This document shows, one piece after another, positions 1 through 4,836 of a DNA stretch of 7,567 bases; the first letter of the stretch is position 1, and each line of letters opens with the position of its first letter. The position numbers and the translations under genes are program-made. Under the pieces are notes generated by a model, which made no database searches, was not told where the DNA came from, and was given only the letters and a program-made list of their open reading frames with translations. Source of the stretch: Gammaproteobacteria bacterium (lineage in GTDB: Bacteria; Pseudomonadota; Gammaproteobacteria; DSM-26407); the NCBI GenBank assembly GCA_028694565.1, contig JAQVKR010000120.1, forward strand, positions 1 through 7,567, written 5' to 3'.

Positions 1-334
1 TCCTTCGCCGAGGGGGCTCGGCTCCTACGGGGCTCCCTCCGGGCGTAGGAGGCCAGCCCTCTGGCCGAAGGGGTCGGGGCCGCACCCATCCTTCGCCGAG
101 GGGGCTCGGCTCCTACGGGGGGCTCCGCCCGGCGCAGGAGGCCAGCCCTCTGGCCGAAGGGGCCGGGGCGGCGCCATCCTTCGCCGAGGGGGCTCGGCTC
201 CTACGGGGCTCCGCCCGGCGCAGGGGGCCGGCCCTCTGGCCAAAGGGGCCGGGGCGGCGCCATCCTTCGCCGAGGGGGCTCGGCTCCTACGGGGGGCTCC
301 GCCCGGCGCAGGAGGCCAGCCCCCTGGCCGAAGG
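1..334. repeat. Tandem array of four REP/BIME-type palindromic units
   Basis: Four units begin at about 1, 89, 177 and 263 (period 88, 88, 86 bp). Each has two 28-nt arms in inverted orientation: 2-29/44-71, 90-117/133-160, 178-205/219-246 and 264-291/307-334. Each arm folds on itself, for example GCCGAG/CTCGGC in left arms and GGCCAG/CTGGCC in right arms. Read outward from the unit centre, an arm starts with GTAG (left arms and the first right arm) or GCAG/GCAGG (later right arms) and ends with GAAGG or AAAGG. This head-tetranucleotide-plus-hairpin form is that of REP sequences mobilised by RAYT (TnpA_REP) transposases, and the paired arms match a BIME. No RAYT gene is in the window. The array starts at the window edge and may continue leftwards. 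It lies just downstream of the DUF302 gene and could stabilise its mRNA 3' end or end transcription, but no T-tract is present. Confidence 0.88.
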
Positions 335-350
335 GCGGGTTGACTCGCTC

Positions 351-824
351 TCAGAACGCCATCGCTTCCTGGACGATGCCGTCGAGAAGCTCTTCGAGCT
401 CCGCCAGCACCTCGGTGGTGCCGCCACCGGCCACCTTCGCGAGGCGTTCGTAGCTGAGGTGCACGGTGTCGGGCGCGTCGGGCAGGACGTAGAGGGCGAT
501 GGCGTAGGGGCAGAAGATGATGTTGCCGGGATCGGCTTCCATCATCCTGCGGGACATGACGGCGCTGCAGAACTCGACGACCCCCGCCTGGAGATAGACC
601 TGCCGGTCGGAACCCACGTCCTCGCCGGTGCGGGCGAGCATCTCGCCGATGTTGGAGTAGTGGCTGATGACCAGGCCGCGGCCGGTGATGGCGAGTTCGA
701 CGCCCTGCTTGACGTCCTCGAAGCTGCCCTGGGTGCTGTAGACGGCGCGGAAGTCGGGTTCGGCCAGCGCCAGGGCCGGGAAAAAGAGCGCCAGCGCGAG
801 CCAGCGGTTGAGTGTTCTGCGCAT
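351..824 (-). CDS. Exported DUF302 family protein
   Basis: This encodes 157 residues. The N-terminus MRRTLNRWLALALFFPALALA is a classic Sec signal peptide, with likely cleavage after Ala21, so the mature protein should be periplasmic. The rest resembles the DUF302 (TT1751-like) fold: a hydrophobic core strand around 45-57, a central FCSAVMSRRMMEADPGNIIFC region (85-105) and a C-terminal helix ending the domain. DUF302 proteins are small and common in proteobacteria, and their biochemical role is not established. The mature part has exactly two cysteines, Cys86 and Cys105, which could form a disulfide in the periplasm or bind a ligand (inference). The ATG at 824 is supported by GGAG eight nucleotides upstream. 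The gene lies 66 bp downstream of the DUF99 gene on the same strand, and a stem-loop sits in the gap, so co-transcription is possible but not shown. The family call is from pattern recognition of the sequence. Confidence 0.88.
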   Translation of the reverse strand: MRRTLNRWLALALFFPALALAEPDFRAVYSTQGSFEDVKQGVELAITGRGLVISHYSNIGEMLARTGEDVGSDRQVYLQAGVVEFCSAVMSRRMMEADPGNIIFCPYAIALYVLPDAPDTVHLSYERLAKVAGGGTTEVLAELEELLDGIVQEAMAF

Positions 825-850
825 GGTTGCATCTCCATCTGGTTTTGTAC

Positions 851-879
851 GGGCGTTTTCCGGTTATTTGACCACGCCC
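851..879. other. Interrupted stem-loop between DUF99 and DUF302 genes
   Basis: GGGCGT (851-856) pairs with ACGCCC (874-879), and inside it GGT (862-864) pairs with ACC (871-873), with a five-base one-sided bulge. It lies in the 66-bp gap after the DUF99 stop codon and upstream of the DUF302 ribosome binding site. It could be a weak terminator, an attenuator or an mRNA-processing structure. No run of T follows it in the direction of transcription, so I do not call it an intrinsic terminator. Confidence 0.35.
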
Positions 880-890
880 GGCCGACGCTG

Positions 891-1451
891 TCAGGCCCGG
901 CCGCGGCTCTCGCCCCGCACCACGCCGCCGGCGATCAGATGGGCCGCGCGCAGGGGCTCGGGCAGCGCGCCGTGCAGCGCCAGCCGTTTGATGAGCCCGG
1001 CGGCGGTCTCCCGGTCGATGCCGGCGCGCTGGACGTGGACGCCGGCCAGGGGTTCGGGGGCGCCGGTGCGCTCGATGATGGCCCACTTCTCCGCTCCGCC
1101 CGGCACATGGCCCAGCAGCGCCGAGCGGACCGCGTCGAGGTCCGGCGCCTTGCGCATGACCGCCATGGCCGGGACTCCCAGCTCCCGGTTGAGCGCCTGC
1201 AGGTCCACCACGTTGAACCCGGCAAAGGCGATCCCCTGGGTCAGGATGCAGTGGAGGTGGGCGGCGAAGCGGGAGCCGGCGACGGCCCCGGCGAGCGCCC
1301 GGGTGGCATCGCCGCCGTCACGCCGGACGTAGGTGCTGATCACCCCTTCCAGGCGCGTATCGGCATACACCGCGCCCACCACCAGCACCGGCGCCCGCCG
1401 CTCCCGGGGAAAGGGCGCGTCGTCGAAGCCGATGACATGGGACAGGTGCAT
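891..1451 (-). CDS. DUF99 family protein (endonuclease V-like fold)
   Basis: The 186-residue product fits the DUF99 family (UPF0215, COG1628), which has an RNase H-like fold related to endonuclease V and has been linked to cleavage of deaminated-base DNA. The family is best known from archaea. Motifs in order: GFDDAPF at 8-14 (candidate metal-binding acidic residues), a strand VLVVGAVYAD (22-31), LEGVISTYV (34-42), DGGDAT (45-50), QGIAFAGFNVVDL (72-84), VMRKAPD (98-104) and a C-terminal PEPLRAAHLIAGGVVRGESRGRA-type segment (164-186). The length is normal for a stand-alone member. In archaeal homologues I recall an aspartate just before GI.FAGFNVVD; here that position is Gln72. The ATG at 1451 has no Shine-Dalgarno, but CATAAT lies just upstream, so a leaderless mRNA is possible. 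The gene is 365 bp from haoB, so it probably has its own promoter. A link to hydroxylamine stress through DNA base damage is only speculation. Confidence 0.9.
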   Translation of the reverse strand: MHLSHVIGFDDAPFPRERRAPVLVVGAVYADTRLEGVISTYVRRDGGDATRALAGAVAGSRFAAHLHCILTQGIAFAGFNVVDLQALNRELGVPAMAVMRKAPDLDAVRSALLGHVPGGAEKWAIIERTGAPEPLAGVHVQRAGIDRETAAGLIKRLALHGALPEPLRAAHLIAGGVVRGESRGRA

Positions 1452-1535
1452 GGGGAAATTATGGCAGGCGGTGGCGGGGAGTGTTCCAGCCTCCGATCGC
1501 CGGAATCCGGGATGAGTCGCCGATTGTTAAAGCCC

Positions 1536-1622
1536 CATCGCCCCGGGGGCGAGCCTCCCACAGGCTTCGCTCCGGCCACCGGGGTGTGCAGATGAATCTG
1601 CACCTACGTAGAGGCGCACCCT
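1536..1622. repeat. Composite REP-like repeat, copy A
   Basis: This aligns without gaps to copy B at an offset of 196 bp over about 70 bases, with only scattered substitutions, then diverges. It contains two strong palindromes: TCGCCCCGGGGGCGA (1538-1552, arms of at least six) and GTGCAGAT-GA-ATCTGCAC (1586-1603, perfect 8-bp arms, 2-nt loop). The second is followed by CTACGTAG (1603-1610), which forms two opposed GTAG heads, as in BIMEs. The following arm reaches about 1630. Read on the minus strand, the first element begins GTGGGAGGC before its hairpin, similar in form to REPs of pseudomonads and related bacteria. It is probably a non-autonomous RAYT-dependent element. Confidence 0.72.
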
Positions 1623-1644
1623 CGCGGCGCTTGATTATGAATGG

Positions 1645-1671
1645 ACAGGATTAACAGGATTGACGGGATTT
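1645..1671 (+). repeat. Triple 9-nt tandem repeat (ACAGGATTA type)
   Basis: Three consecutive 9-mers are visible: ACAGGATTA (1645-1653), ACAGGATTG (1654-1662) and ACGGGATTT (1663-1671), preceded by ATGG. The motif is much richer in A and T than its surroundings. I recall similar GGACAGGATTAACAGGATT strings as dispersed short repeats in unrelated bacterial genomes, but that is memory and not something shown here. It lies between the two composite repeat copies. The function is unknown. Confidence 0.7.
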
Positions 1672-1679
1672 TTCCCTCT

Positions 1680-1716
1680 GGGTTGGGGGGGCTGCGGGTG
1701 GATGGGGGTTCGTGGG
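1680..1716 (+). other. Potential G-quadruplex tract
   Basis: Five G-runs of three or more lie on the plus strand at 1680-1682, 1685-1691, 1696-1698, 1704-1708 and 1714-1716, separated by 2, 4, 5 and 5 bases. This meets the usual G3+N1-7 pattern. It lies about 100 bp past the haoB stop on the template strand for haoAB transcription, so a folded quadruplex could hinder polymerase and help end the operon transcript. That role is inference. Confidence 0.55.
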
Positions 1717-1731
1717 CATTGGCCTGGGCCT

Positions 1732-1820
1732 CATCGCCCCGGGGGCGGGCCTCCCACAGGCTCCGCCCCGGCCGCCGGGGTGAGCAGATAAATCGGCACC
1801 TGCATGTAGGCGCGGCCTAC
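1732..1820. repeat. Composite REP-like repeat, copy B, overlapping the haoB stop
   Basis: This matches copy A base for base over about 70 positions with a few substitutions. Its first palindrome (1734-1748) has lost one terminal pair, and its middle palindrome is degenerate. At its right end GTAGGC-GCG-GCCTAC (1806-1820) is a perfect hairpin with 6-bp arms. The haoB stop codon (CTA on the plus strand, 1817-1819) lies inside the right arm. The hairpin is therefore at the very 3' end of the haoAB reading frames and could protect the mRNA or promote termination, although no T-tract follows. Confidence 0.72.
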
Positions 1821-2836
1821 CCTGGAACGGCGGTCAACCGATACACCCAGAAACCACCCTGCTGGTATACCAGTTCAAACTGCTCCAGGTGGATGGGGCC
1901 CACCCTGCTGAAGGGCAGCAGCTTGGCGATCAGCGTCCGCGCCGATTCCTCTTCGGTGAGGAAATAGACCCGGACCACCTCCGCGCCCCGGTTCTCCACC
2001 AGGTAATTGCCGTATCCCTCGCTCTGCAGCCAGTCCTTCACCCGCTGTATGAGTCCGTGCATGTCTCCCGTATTGGGGAAATCCCTGTAGCCCACGCCCA
2101 GGCGCCCGGGGTACAGCATGCCCAGCTTGTAGATGTCCGATACGTGCAGCACCAGCGTCACGGGATCGCCGCCGGTCAGTTGCAACAGGCGTTCGGCCGC
2201 CTCGTCCTCCCCGGCCAGCAGTGCCTCGGTGAATGCCGGGAAACCGGTGTCCCCCGCAGCGGGAGCGCGCCAGAATTTCTTCTCCAGCTCCGGGATCTCC
2301 CCGCCCCGGCTCTGCCAGTGTGACGGAATCAGCAAGGGCTGGAGCAGGGTTTCCCCGAACCGGTACTGCTGTCCGGTGTACGCCTCCAGCCGCTGCGAGA
2401 CATCCCACCAGCCCAGCACGCCGGCGCTATCCGTCTCATGCGCGGCAAGCGCATCGGCCACCGCCCTCAGTTCGGTCGGAGCGATCGACGCGTACAGCAG
2501 GGGGGCGGCCACGCGGTTGTCCCAATGCAGCAGCACGGGGCGGCCGTCCGGGCCATCGGTCACGTAGGCCCTTGCCAGGGGTTCATCGATTCCCTCGGCC
2601 ATGAGCCGGTAGCGGCTCACCGGCAGCGACCCGAGGGCCTCCGGCTTCAGCTCCGGGAAGTCCCCGGCCTCGCCCCGCGTGTCGAGCACGTAGCGGTAAA
2701 GGGGCGGGGCGGGCTGGACCAGCGTCCAGCCCAGCCACGCCAACAGGAACAGCCCTCCCGCCACCAGCAGCGTGCCGGTGAGCGGGAGGACCAGGGGGTT
2801 TGCCCTGCGCGGCAGGGCCGGGCTCGCGTATTGCAC
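1817..2836 (-). CDS. haoB: HaoB, hydroxylamine oxidoreductase-associated membrane protein
   Basis: The 339-residue product directly follows haoA and matches what is known of HaoB, the conserved companion encoded beside HAO in ammonia-oxidising and methane-oxidising bacteria. Its biochemical role is not settled; a part in HAO maturation, membrane docking or electron transfer has been considered. The sequence has a short basic N-terminus (Arg10, Arg11), then one hydrophobic segment at about 16-40 that should anchor it in the inner membrane, and a large soluble part facing the periplasm. There are no CXXCH motifs and no cysteine at all, so it is not a cytochrome. Notable segments are LLHWDNRV (102-109), LGWWDVSQRLEAYTG (141-155), HVSDIYKLGMLYPGR (231-245) and a C-terminal EEESARTLIAKLLPFS region (295-310). 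The start is GTG, overlapping the haoA stop as TAGTG, so translation is probably coupled; a GGGAG lies about 11 nt upstream. The call rests largely on position next to haoA plus overall length and topology. Confidence 0.87.
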   Translation of the reverse strand: MQYASPALPRRANPLVLPLTGTLLVAGGLFLLAWLGWTLVQPAPPLYRYVLDTRGEAGDFPELKPEALGSLPVSRYRLMAEGIDEPLARAYVTDGPDGRPVLLHWDNRVAAPLLYASIAPTELRAVADALAAHETDSAGVLGWWDVSQRLEAYTGQQYRFGETLLQPLLIPSHWQSRGGEIPELEKKFWRAPAAGDTGFPAFTEALLAGEDEAAERLLQLTGGDPVTLVLHVSDIYKLGMLYPGRLGVGYRDFPNTGDMHGLIQRVKDWLQSEGYGNYLVENRGAEVVRVYFLTEEESARTLIAKLLPFSRVGPIHLEQFELVYQQGGFWVYRLTAVPG

Positions 2837-4554
2837 TAGCTTTCAAGCTCCCTGTTGCGGCGCCGCCAGCCCCACAGCGCCAGGCCGCCGAACAGCAGCA
2901 TGCCGCCGCCGATGCCGCCCACCGAGGCCTGCTTCCCGGTGGAGTCCAGGTTCAGCAGGCTCTGCCCGGCACCGGCTTCGAGCTTGTCCACGCGCTCCTG
3001 CAGCGCGGCCATTTCACGCAGCCGGGTGTTCTCGTCCATGATGCGGGCGTAGTCGCCGATGAGCGGCGACCAGCCTTCCGTGTAGGTGTATCCGCCCGGA
3101 CTGCCGTGGGACACGCCCTTGTAGAGCTTGATGAGGTCGTGTTCCCACATCTGGGCATGATCGCGCTCGATGGCGGTGGGGTTGTTCCCCTTGGCCCAGA
3201 ACAGCTGGAAGAATCCGCCGGGGGCGTCCTTCATGGGCTCCGGCGGCGTCGGCCGGTTGGTCTTCTGACCCACCAGCAGGCCGTCCTCGTAGAGCTTGTC
3301 CAGCACCGCCTTGGCTTCCTGCTCCTTGGACAGGCCCTGCTTGATGCTGCCGTCGATGATGTCGAAGTAGGCCTTGGCGAACTTCTCCGAGTGGCAGGTG
3401 GTACAGGTCTTGATCCACGCCGCCTTGCGCTTCTGGAACCACTCGTGATCCAGGTTGTCGGCTATGGCGGGCGTGGGATTGAAGGCCCAGCGCACCTTGC
3501 GCACCACGTTGTGGCTGAACTTGCCCTCGTACTCCATGTGGCAGTACGCGCAGGTGGGCCCGGTCTGGCCGCCCTTGGCGATGGCGTCCTTCAGCGGCAC
3601 GTCCCAGTTCCAGGAGTCGCCATGCGCCTTGAGCACCGTGCCGTGCTTCGACAGCAGGAACTGCTCGTATTCATTGTGATCCACACCGTTGTGGCAGGTG
3701 GCGCAGGCCTCCGGCTTGCGCGCCTCCGCCGCGGAGAACTGGTGGCGGGTGTGGCAGGTATCGCACTTCGGCGCATTGATATGGCACATGGTGCAGCCGG
3801 AGGCGATTTCGCGCTCCTCCATCGCCGCCCAGGTGGCCAGCTCCACGTTGGCCTGGTACCCCAGGGCGTGGGAGGGCCGCCCGGCGGGCCACTGGTCATG
3901 GGGCCAATTCATGGTGTCGCGCTCGGACTCGCGCTCGGCGAACTGCTGCAGGTGACAGGTTCCGCATATCTTCGCATCGGGCATGCGCAGATCCTTGTCG
4001 TGCTTGCCCTCCTTCGCGCCGATGCCGACATGGCAGTCGATGCAGCCCACCTGGGTGAGTTGCTCGTGCTGGCCCAGCTTGCCCAGCGAGCGCAGATTCT
4101 CCTCCGCCTTCTCCAGCAGCTCCTTTTTGTAGAAACGCGGATCCGAGGCGGGCAGGTTGCGGATCGCGGTCAGGTTCGAGTGGACGCTCTTGCGCCAGGC
4201 CGCCACGGCCCCCGGAGTTTCGTCCGAGTCCTCGTGGCAGGTGATGCAGCCGGCGCCGTCGGTGGTCTTGGTCACCGAGGTCGGCGGCTGGTAGAAAAGG
4301 GTGGGATTGAAGTACTGGTCGATGGCCAGCGGCTGCCACTTGTCGGCGTACTTGCCCTTGCCCGCGCCCTGCTTCGGATCCTCGTATCTCCGCACCAGCT
4401 TGTCATACAGCTCCTTCGGAGCCGCATGCTCCGACACGCCCAGCGCCTGGAATGTTTCGGCGGGAATATCGGCCACCGCGGGGGCCGAAAGCAGCGCCCC
4501 GCACAGCGCGGTCAACAGTGTGGACAGGATTCTGAATATCCTGATGCTCCCCAT
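2836..4554 (-). CDS. haoA: Hydroxylamine dehydrogenase (octaheme HAO)
   Basis: This encodes 572 residues, close to the Nitrosomonas europaea precursor. It oxidises hydroxylamine in the periplasm, to nitric oxide or nitrite, and passes electrons to c-type cytochromes. A signal peptide covers 1-28, ending APAVA before Asp29. Eight CXXCH haem sites start at Cys103, 171, 197, 254, 264, 284, 335 and 384. The fourth, CTMCH at 254-258, corresponds to catalytic haem P460. GGYTYTEGW (487-495) supplies Tyr491, which matches the tyrosine (Tyr467 of the mature N. europaea enzyme) that crosslinks to P460 and marks true oxidising HAOs. Asp292-His293 in VDHNEY match the active-site Asp-His pair. A short coiled coil (about 505-527) and a hydrophobic helix (about 546-563) followed by WRRRNREL suggest a C-terminal membrane anchor. 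The ATG at 4554 is chosen over an in-frame ATG at 4662 because a perfect AGGAGG lies 7 nt upstream and the signal peptide starts here. haoB overlaps by one base. Confidence 0.98.
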   Translation of the reverse strand: MGSIRIFRILSTLLTALCGALLSAPAVADIPAETFQALGVSEHAAPKELYDKLVRRYEDPKQGAGKGKYADKWQPLAIDQYFNPTLFYQPPTSVTKTTDGAGCITCHEDSDETPGAVAAWRKSVHSNLTAIRNLPASDPRFYKKELLEKAEENLRSLGKLGQHEQLTQVGCIDCHVGIGAKEGKHDKDLRMPDAKICGTCHLQQFAERESERDTMNWPHDQWPAGRPSHALGYQANVELATWAAMEEREIASGCTMCHINAPKCDTCHTRHQFSAAEARKPEACATCHNGVDHNEYEQFLLSKHGTVLKAHGDSWNWDVPLKDAIAKGGQTGPTCAYCHMEYEGKFSHNVVRKVRWAFNPTPAIADNLDHEWFQKRKAAWIKTCTTCHSEKFAKAYFDIIDGSIKQGLSKEQEAKAVLDKLYEDGLLVGQKTNRPTPPEPMKDAPGGFFQLFWAKGNNPTAIERDHAQMWEHDLIKLYKGVSHGSPGGYTYTEGWSPLIGDYARIMDENTRLREMAALQERVDKLEAGAGQSLLNLDSTGKQASVGGIGGGMLLFGGLALWGWRRRNRELES

Positions 4555-4561
4555 GACGCCC

Positions 4562-4567
4562 CCTCCT
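4562..4567 (-). promoter_or_regulatory. Strong ribosome binding site of haoA
   Basis: On the minus strand the sequence reads AGGAGG, seven bases before the ATG at 4554. It is a perfect anti-16S match and fixes the haoA start in preference to the longer frame. Confidence 0.88.
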
Positions 4568-4568
4568 C

Positions 4569-4583
4569 GGCGAGTGACTCGCC
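4569..4583. promoter_or_regulatory. 15-bp perfect palindrome next to the haoA ribosome binding site
   Basis: GGCGAGTGACTCGCC is symmetrical with 7-bp arms around one central base. It lies two bases upstream of the AGGAGG of haoA. It could be an operator for a dimeric regulator or an mRNA hairpin influencing ribosome access. The sequence alone does not decide between these. Confidence 0.5.
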
Positions 4584-4623
4584 TCATCTGGCATGCGCAA
4601 TCGCGCGATGATGCAACGCCATT

Positions 4624-4638
4624 GGGGACCCCGTCCCC
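4624..4638. promoter_or_regulatory. GGGGAC/GTCCCC inverted repeat in the haoA leader region
   Basis: Perfect 6-bp arms (4624-4629 and 4633-4638) with a 3-nt loop sit about 70-85 bp upstream of the haoA start. An 8-bp palindrome, TCGCGCGA, lies nearby at 4601-4608. If the haoA transcript starts upstream of this point, its leader would be highly structured. No T-tract follows, so it is not an obvious terminator for either direction. Confidence 0.4.
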
Positions 4639-4649
4639 GGTCGGGTAAA

Positions 4650-4680
4650 GAACCAGTTCCAACCGCCGGGCTGGTACCAG
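4650..4680. promoter_or_regulatory. Candidate operator: ACCAG/CTGGT inverted half-sites
   Basis: GAACCAGTTC (4650-4659) is symmetrical with 4-bp arms, and CTGGTACCAG (4671-4680) is a perfect 10-bp palindrome. Both carry the ACCAG half-site. A third copy, CTGGTATTAC, lies at 4760-4769 and contains TGGTAT, the complement of ATACCA. ATACCA is the direct-repeat core I recall for Bacillus GabR, the model MocR-family regulator. These are plausible binding sites for the regulator encoded at 4837, but binding is inferred. Confidence 0.4.
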
Positions 4681-4719
4681 GGCATTTTTCCCGTACGCAG
4701 GAATCGATTTTCCAACTAA

Positions 4720-4748
4720 TTGATATTTATTGGCTCTGGCCCTATAGC
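4720..4748 (+). promoter_or_regulatory. Candidate sigma-70 promoter P1 of the MocR-type regulator
   Basis: TTGATA (4720-4725) and TATAGC (4743-4748) are separated by exactly 17 bp. The -35 box matches the consensus at five of six positions and the -10 box at four of six. The boxes lie in the most A+T-rich part of the divergent region (about 4700-4735). Transcription would start near 4755, leaving a leader of roughly 80 nt before the ATG at 4837, with the CTGGTATTAC site just at or after the start point. Confidence 0.5.
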
Positions 4749-4790
4749 CTTACTCCCGACTGGTATTACTCAAGGGAGCGATTCCATTCC

Positions 4791-4796
4791 TATAAT
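4791..4796 (+). promoter_or_regulatory. Perfect TATAAT, possible second -10 element P2
   Basis: TATAAT matches the consensus fully but no good -35 box lies 16-18 bp upstream (ACTCAA at 4768-4773). It overlaps an inverted repeat CCATT-N5-AATGG (4784-4798). If used, transcription would begin near 4803, which rules out the in-frame ATG codons at 4720 and 4795 and supports the start at 4837. Confidence 0.4.
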
Positions 4797-4836
4797 GGGA
4801 CCAAGGCGGTTCGGAAAGGCTGGGGGGCCTTCCACC

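Larger units (their letters stand above)
1452..1816. other. 365-bp non-coding, repeat-filled intergenic region
   Basis: No convincing gene is seen here; the open frames have poor composition and read through repeats. The stretch holds, in order, the possible DUF99 promoter region (1452-1530), composite palindromic repeat copy A (1536 to about 1622), a triple 9-nt tandem repeat (1645-1671), a G-rich tract (1680-1716) and composite repeat copy B (1732-1820, running into the haoB stop codon). It separates haoAB from the downstream DUF99-DUF302 genes and probably breaks the transcription unit. Confidence 0.75.

Noticed and set aside
1..334. CRISPR array
   Set aside because: The repeated unit is nearly the entire 86-88 bp period and there are no variable spacers; paired inverted arms fit BIMEs.
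25..1086. Long minus-strand frame spanning the repeats and the DUF302 gene
   Set aside because: Its product is Arg/Pro/Gly-rich, includes translated REP repeats and overlaps two better-supported genes in other frames.
459..1595. Plus-strand frame of 378 codons
   Set aside because: Antisense shadow of the DUF302 and DUF99 genes, with unnatural composition.
2800..4611. Plus-strand open frame of about 600 codons opposite haoA
   Set aside because: It lies antisense to haoA, whose eight CXXCH motifs and signal peptide are unmistakable. The long antisense frame is an effect of high GC and codon bias.
4555..4662. Longer haoA starting at ATG 4662
   Set aside because: The extra 36 residues precede a good signal peptide and a perfect ribosome binding site at 4562-4567; they would destroy the export signal.
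4640..4760. Sigma-54 or sigma-70 promoter for haoA on the minus strand
   Set aside because: I looked for GG-N10-GC with TTGC and for TTGACA/TATAAT pairs at 16-18 bp and found no convincing match.
4720..4836. Longer regulator starting at ATG 4720 or 4795
   Set aside because: No suitable ribosome binding site. ATG 4720 coincides with the P1 -35 box and ATG 4795 with the P2 -10 box, and the added residues do not resemble MocR N-termini.
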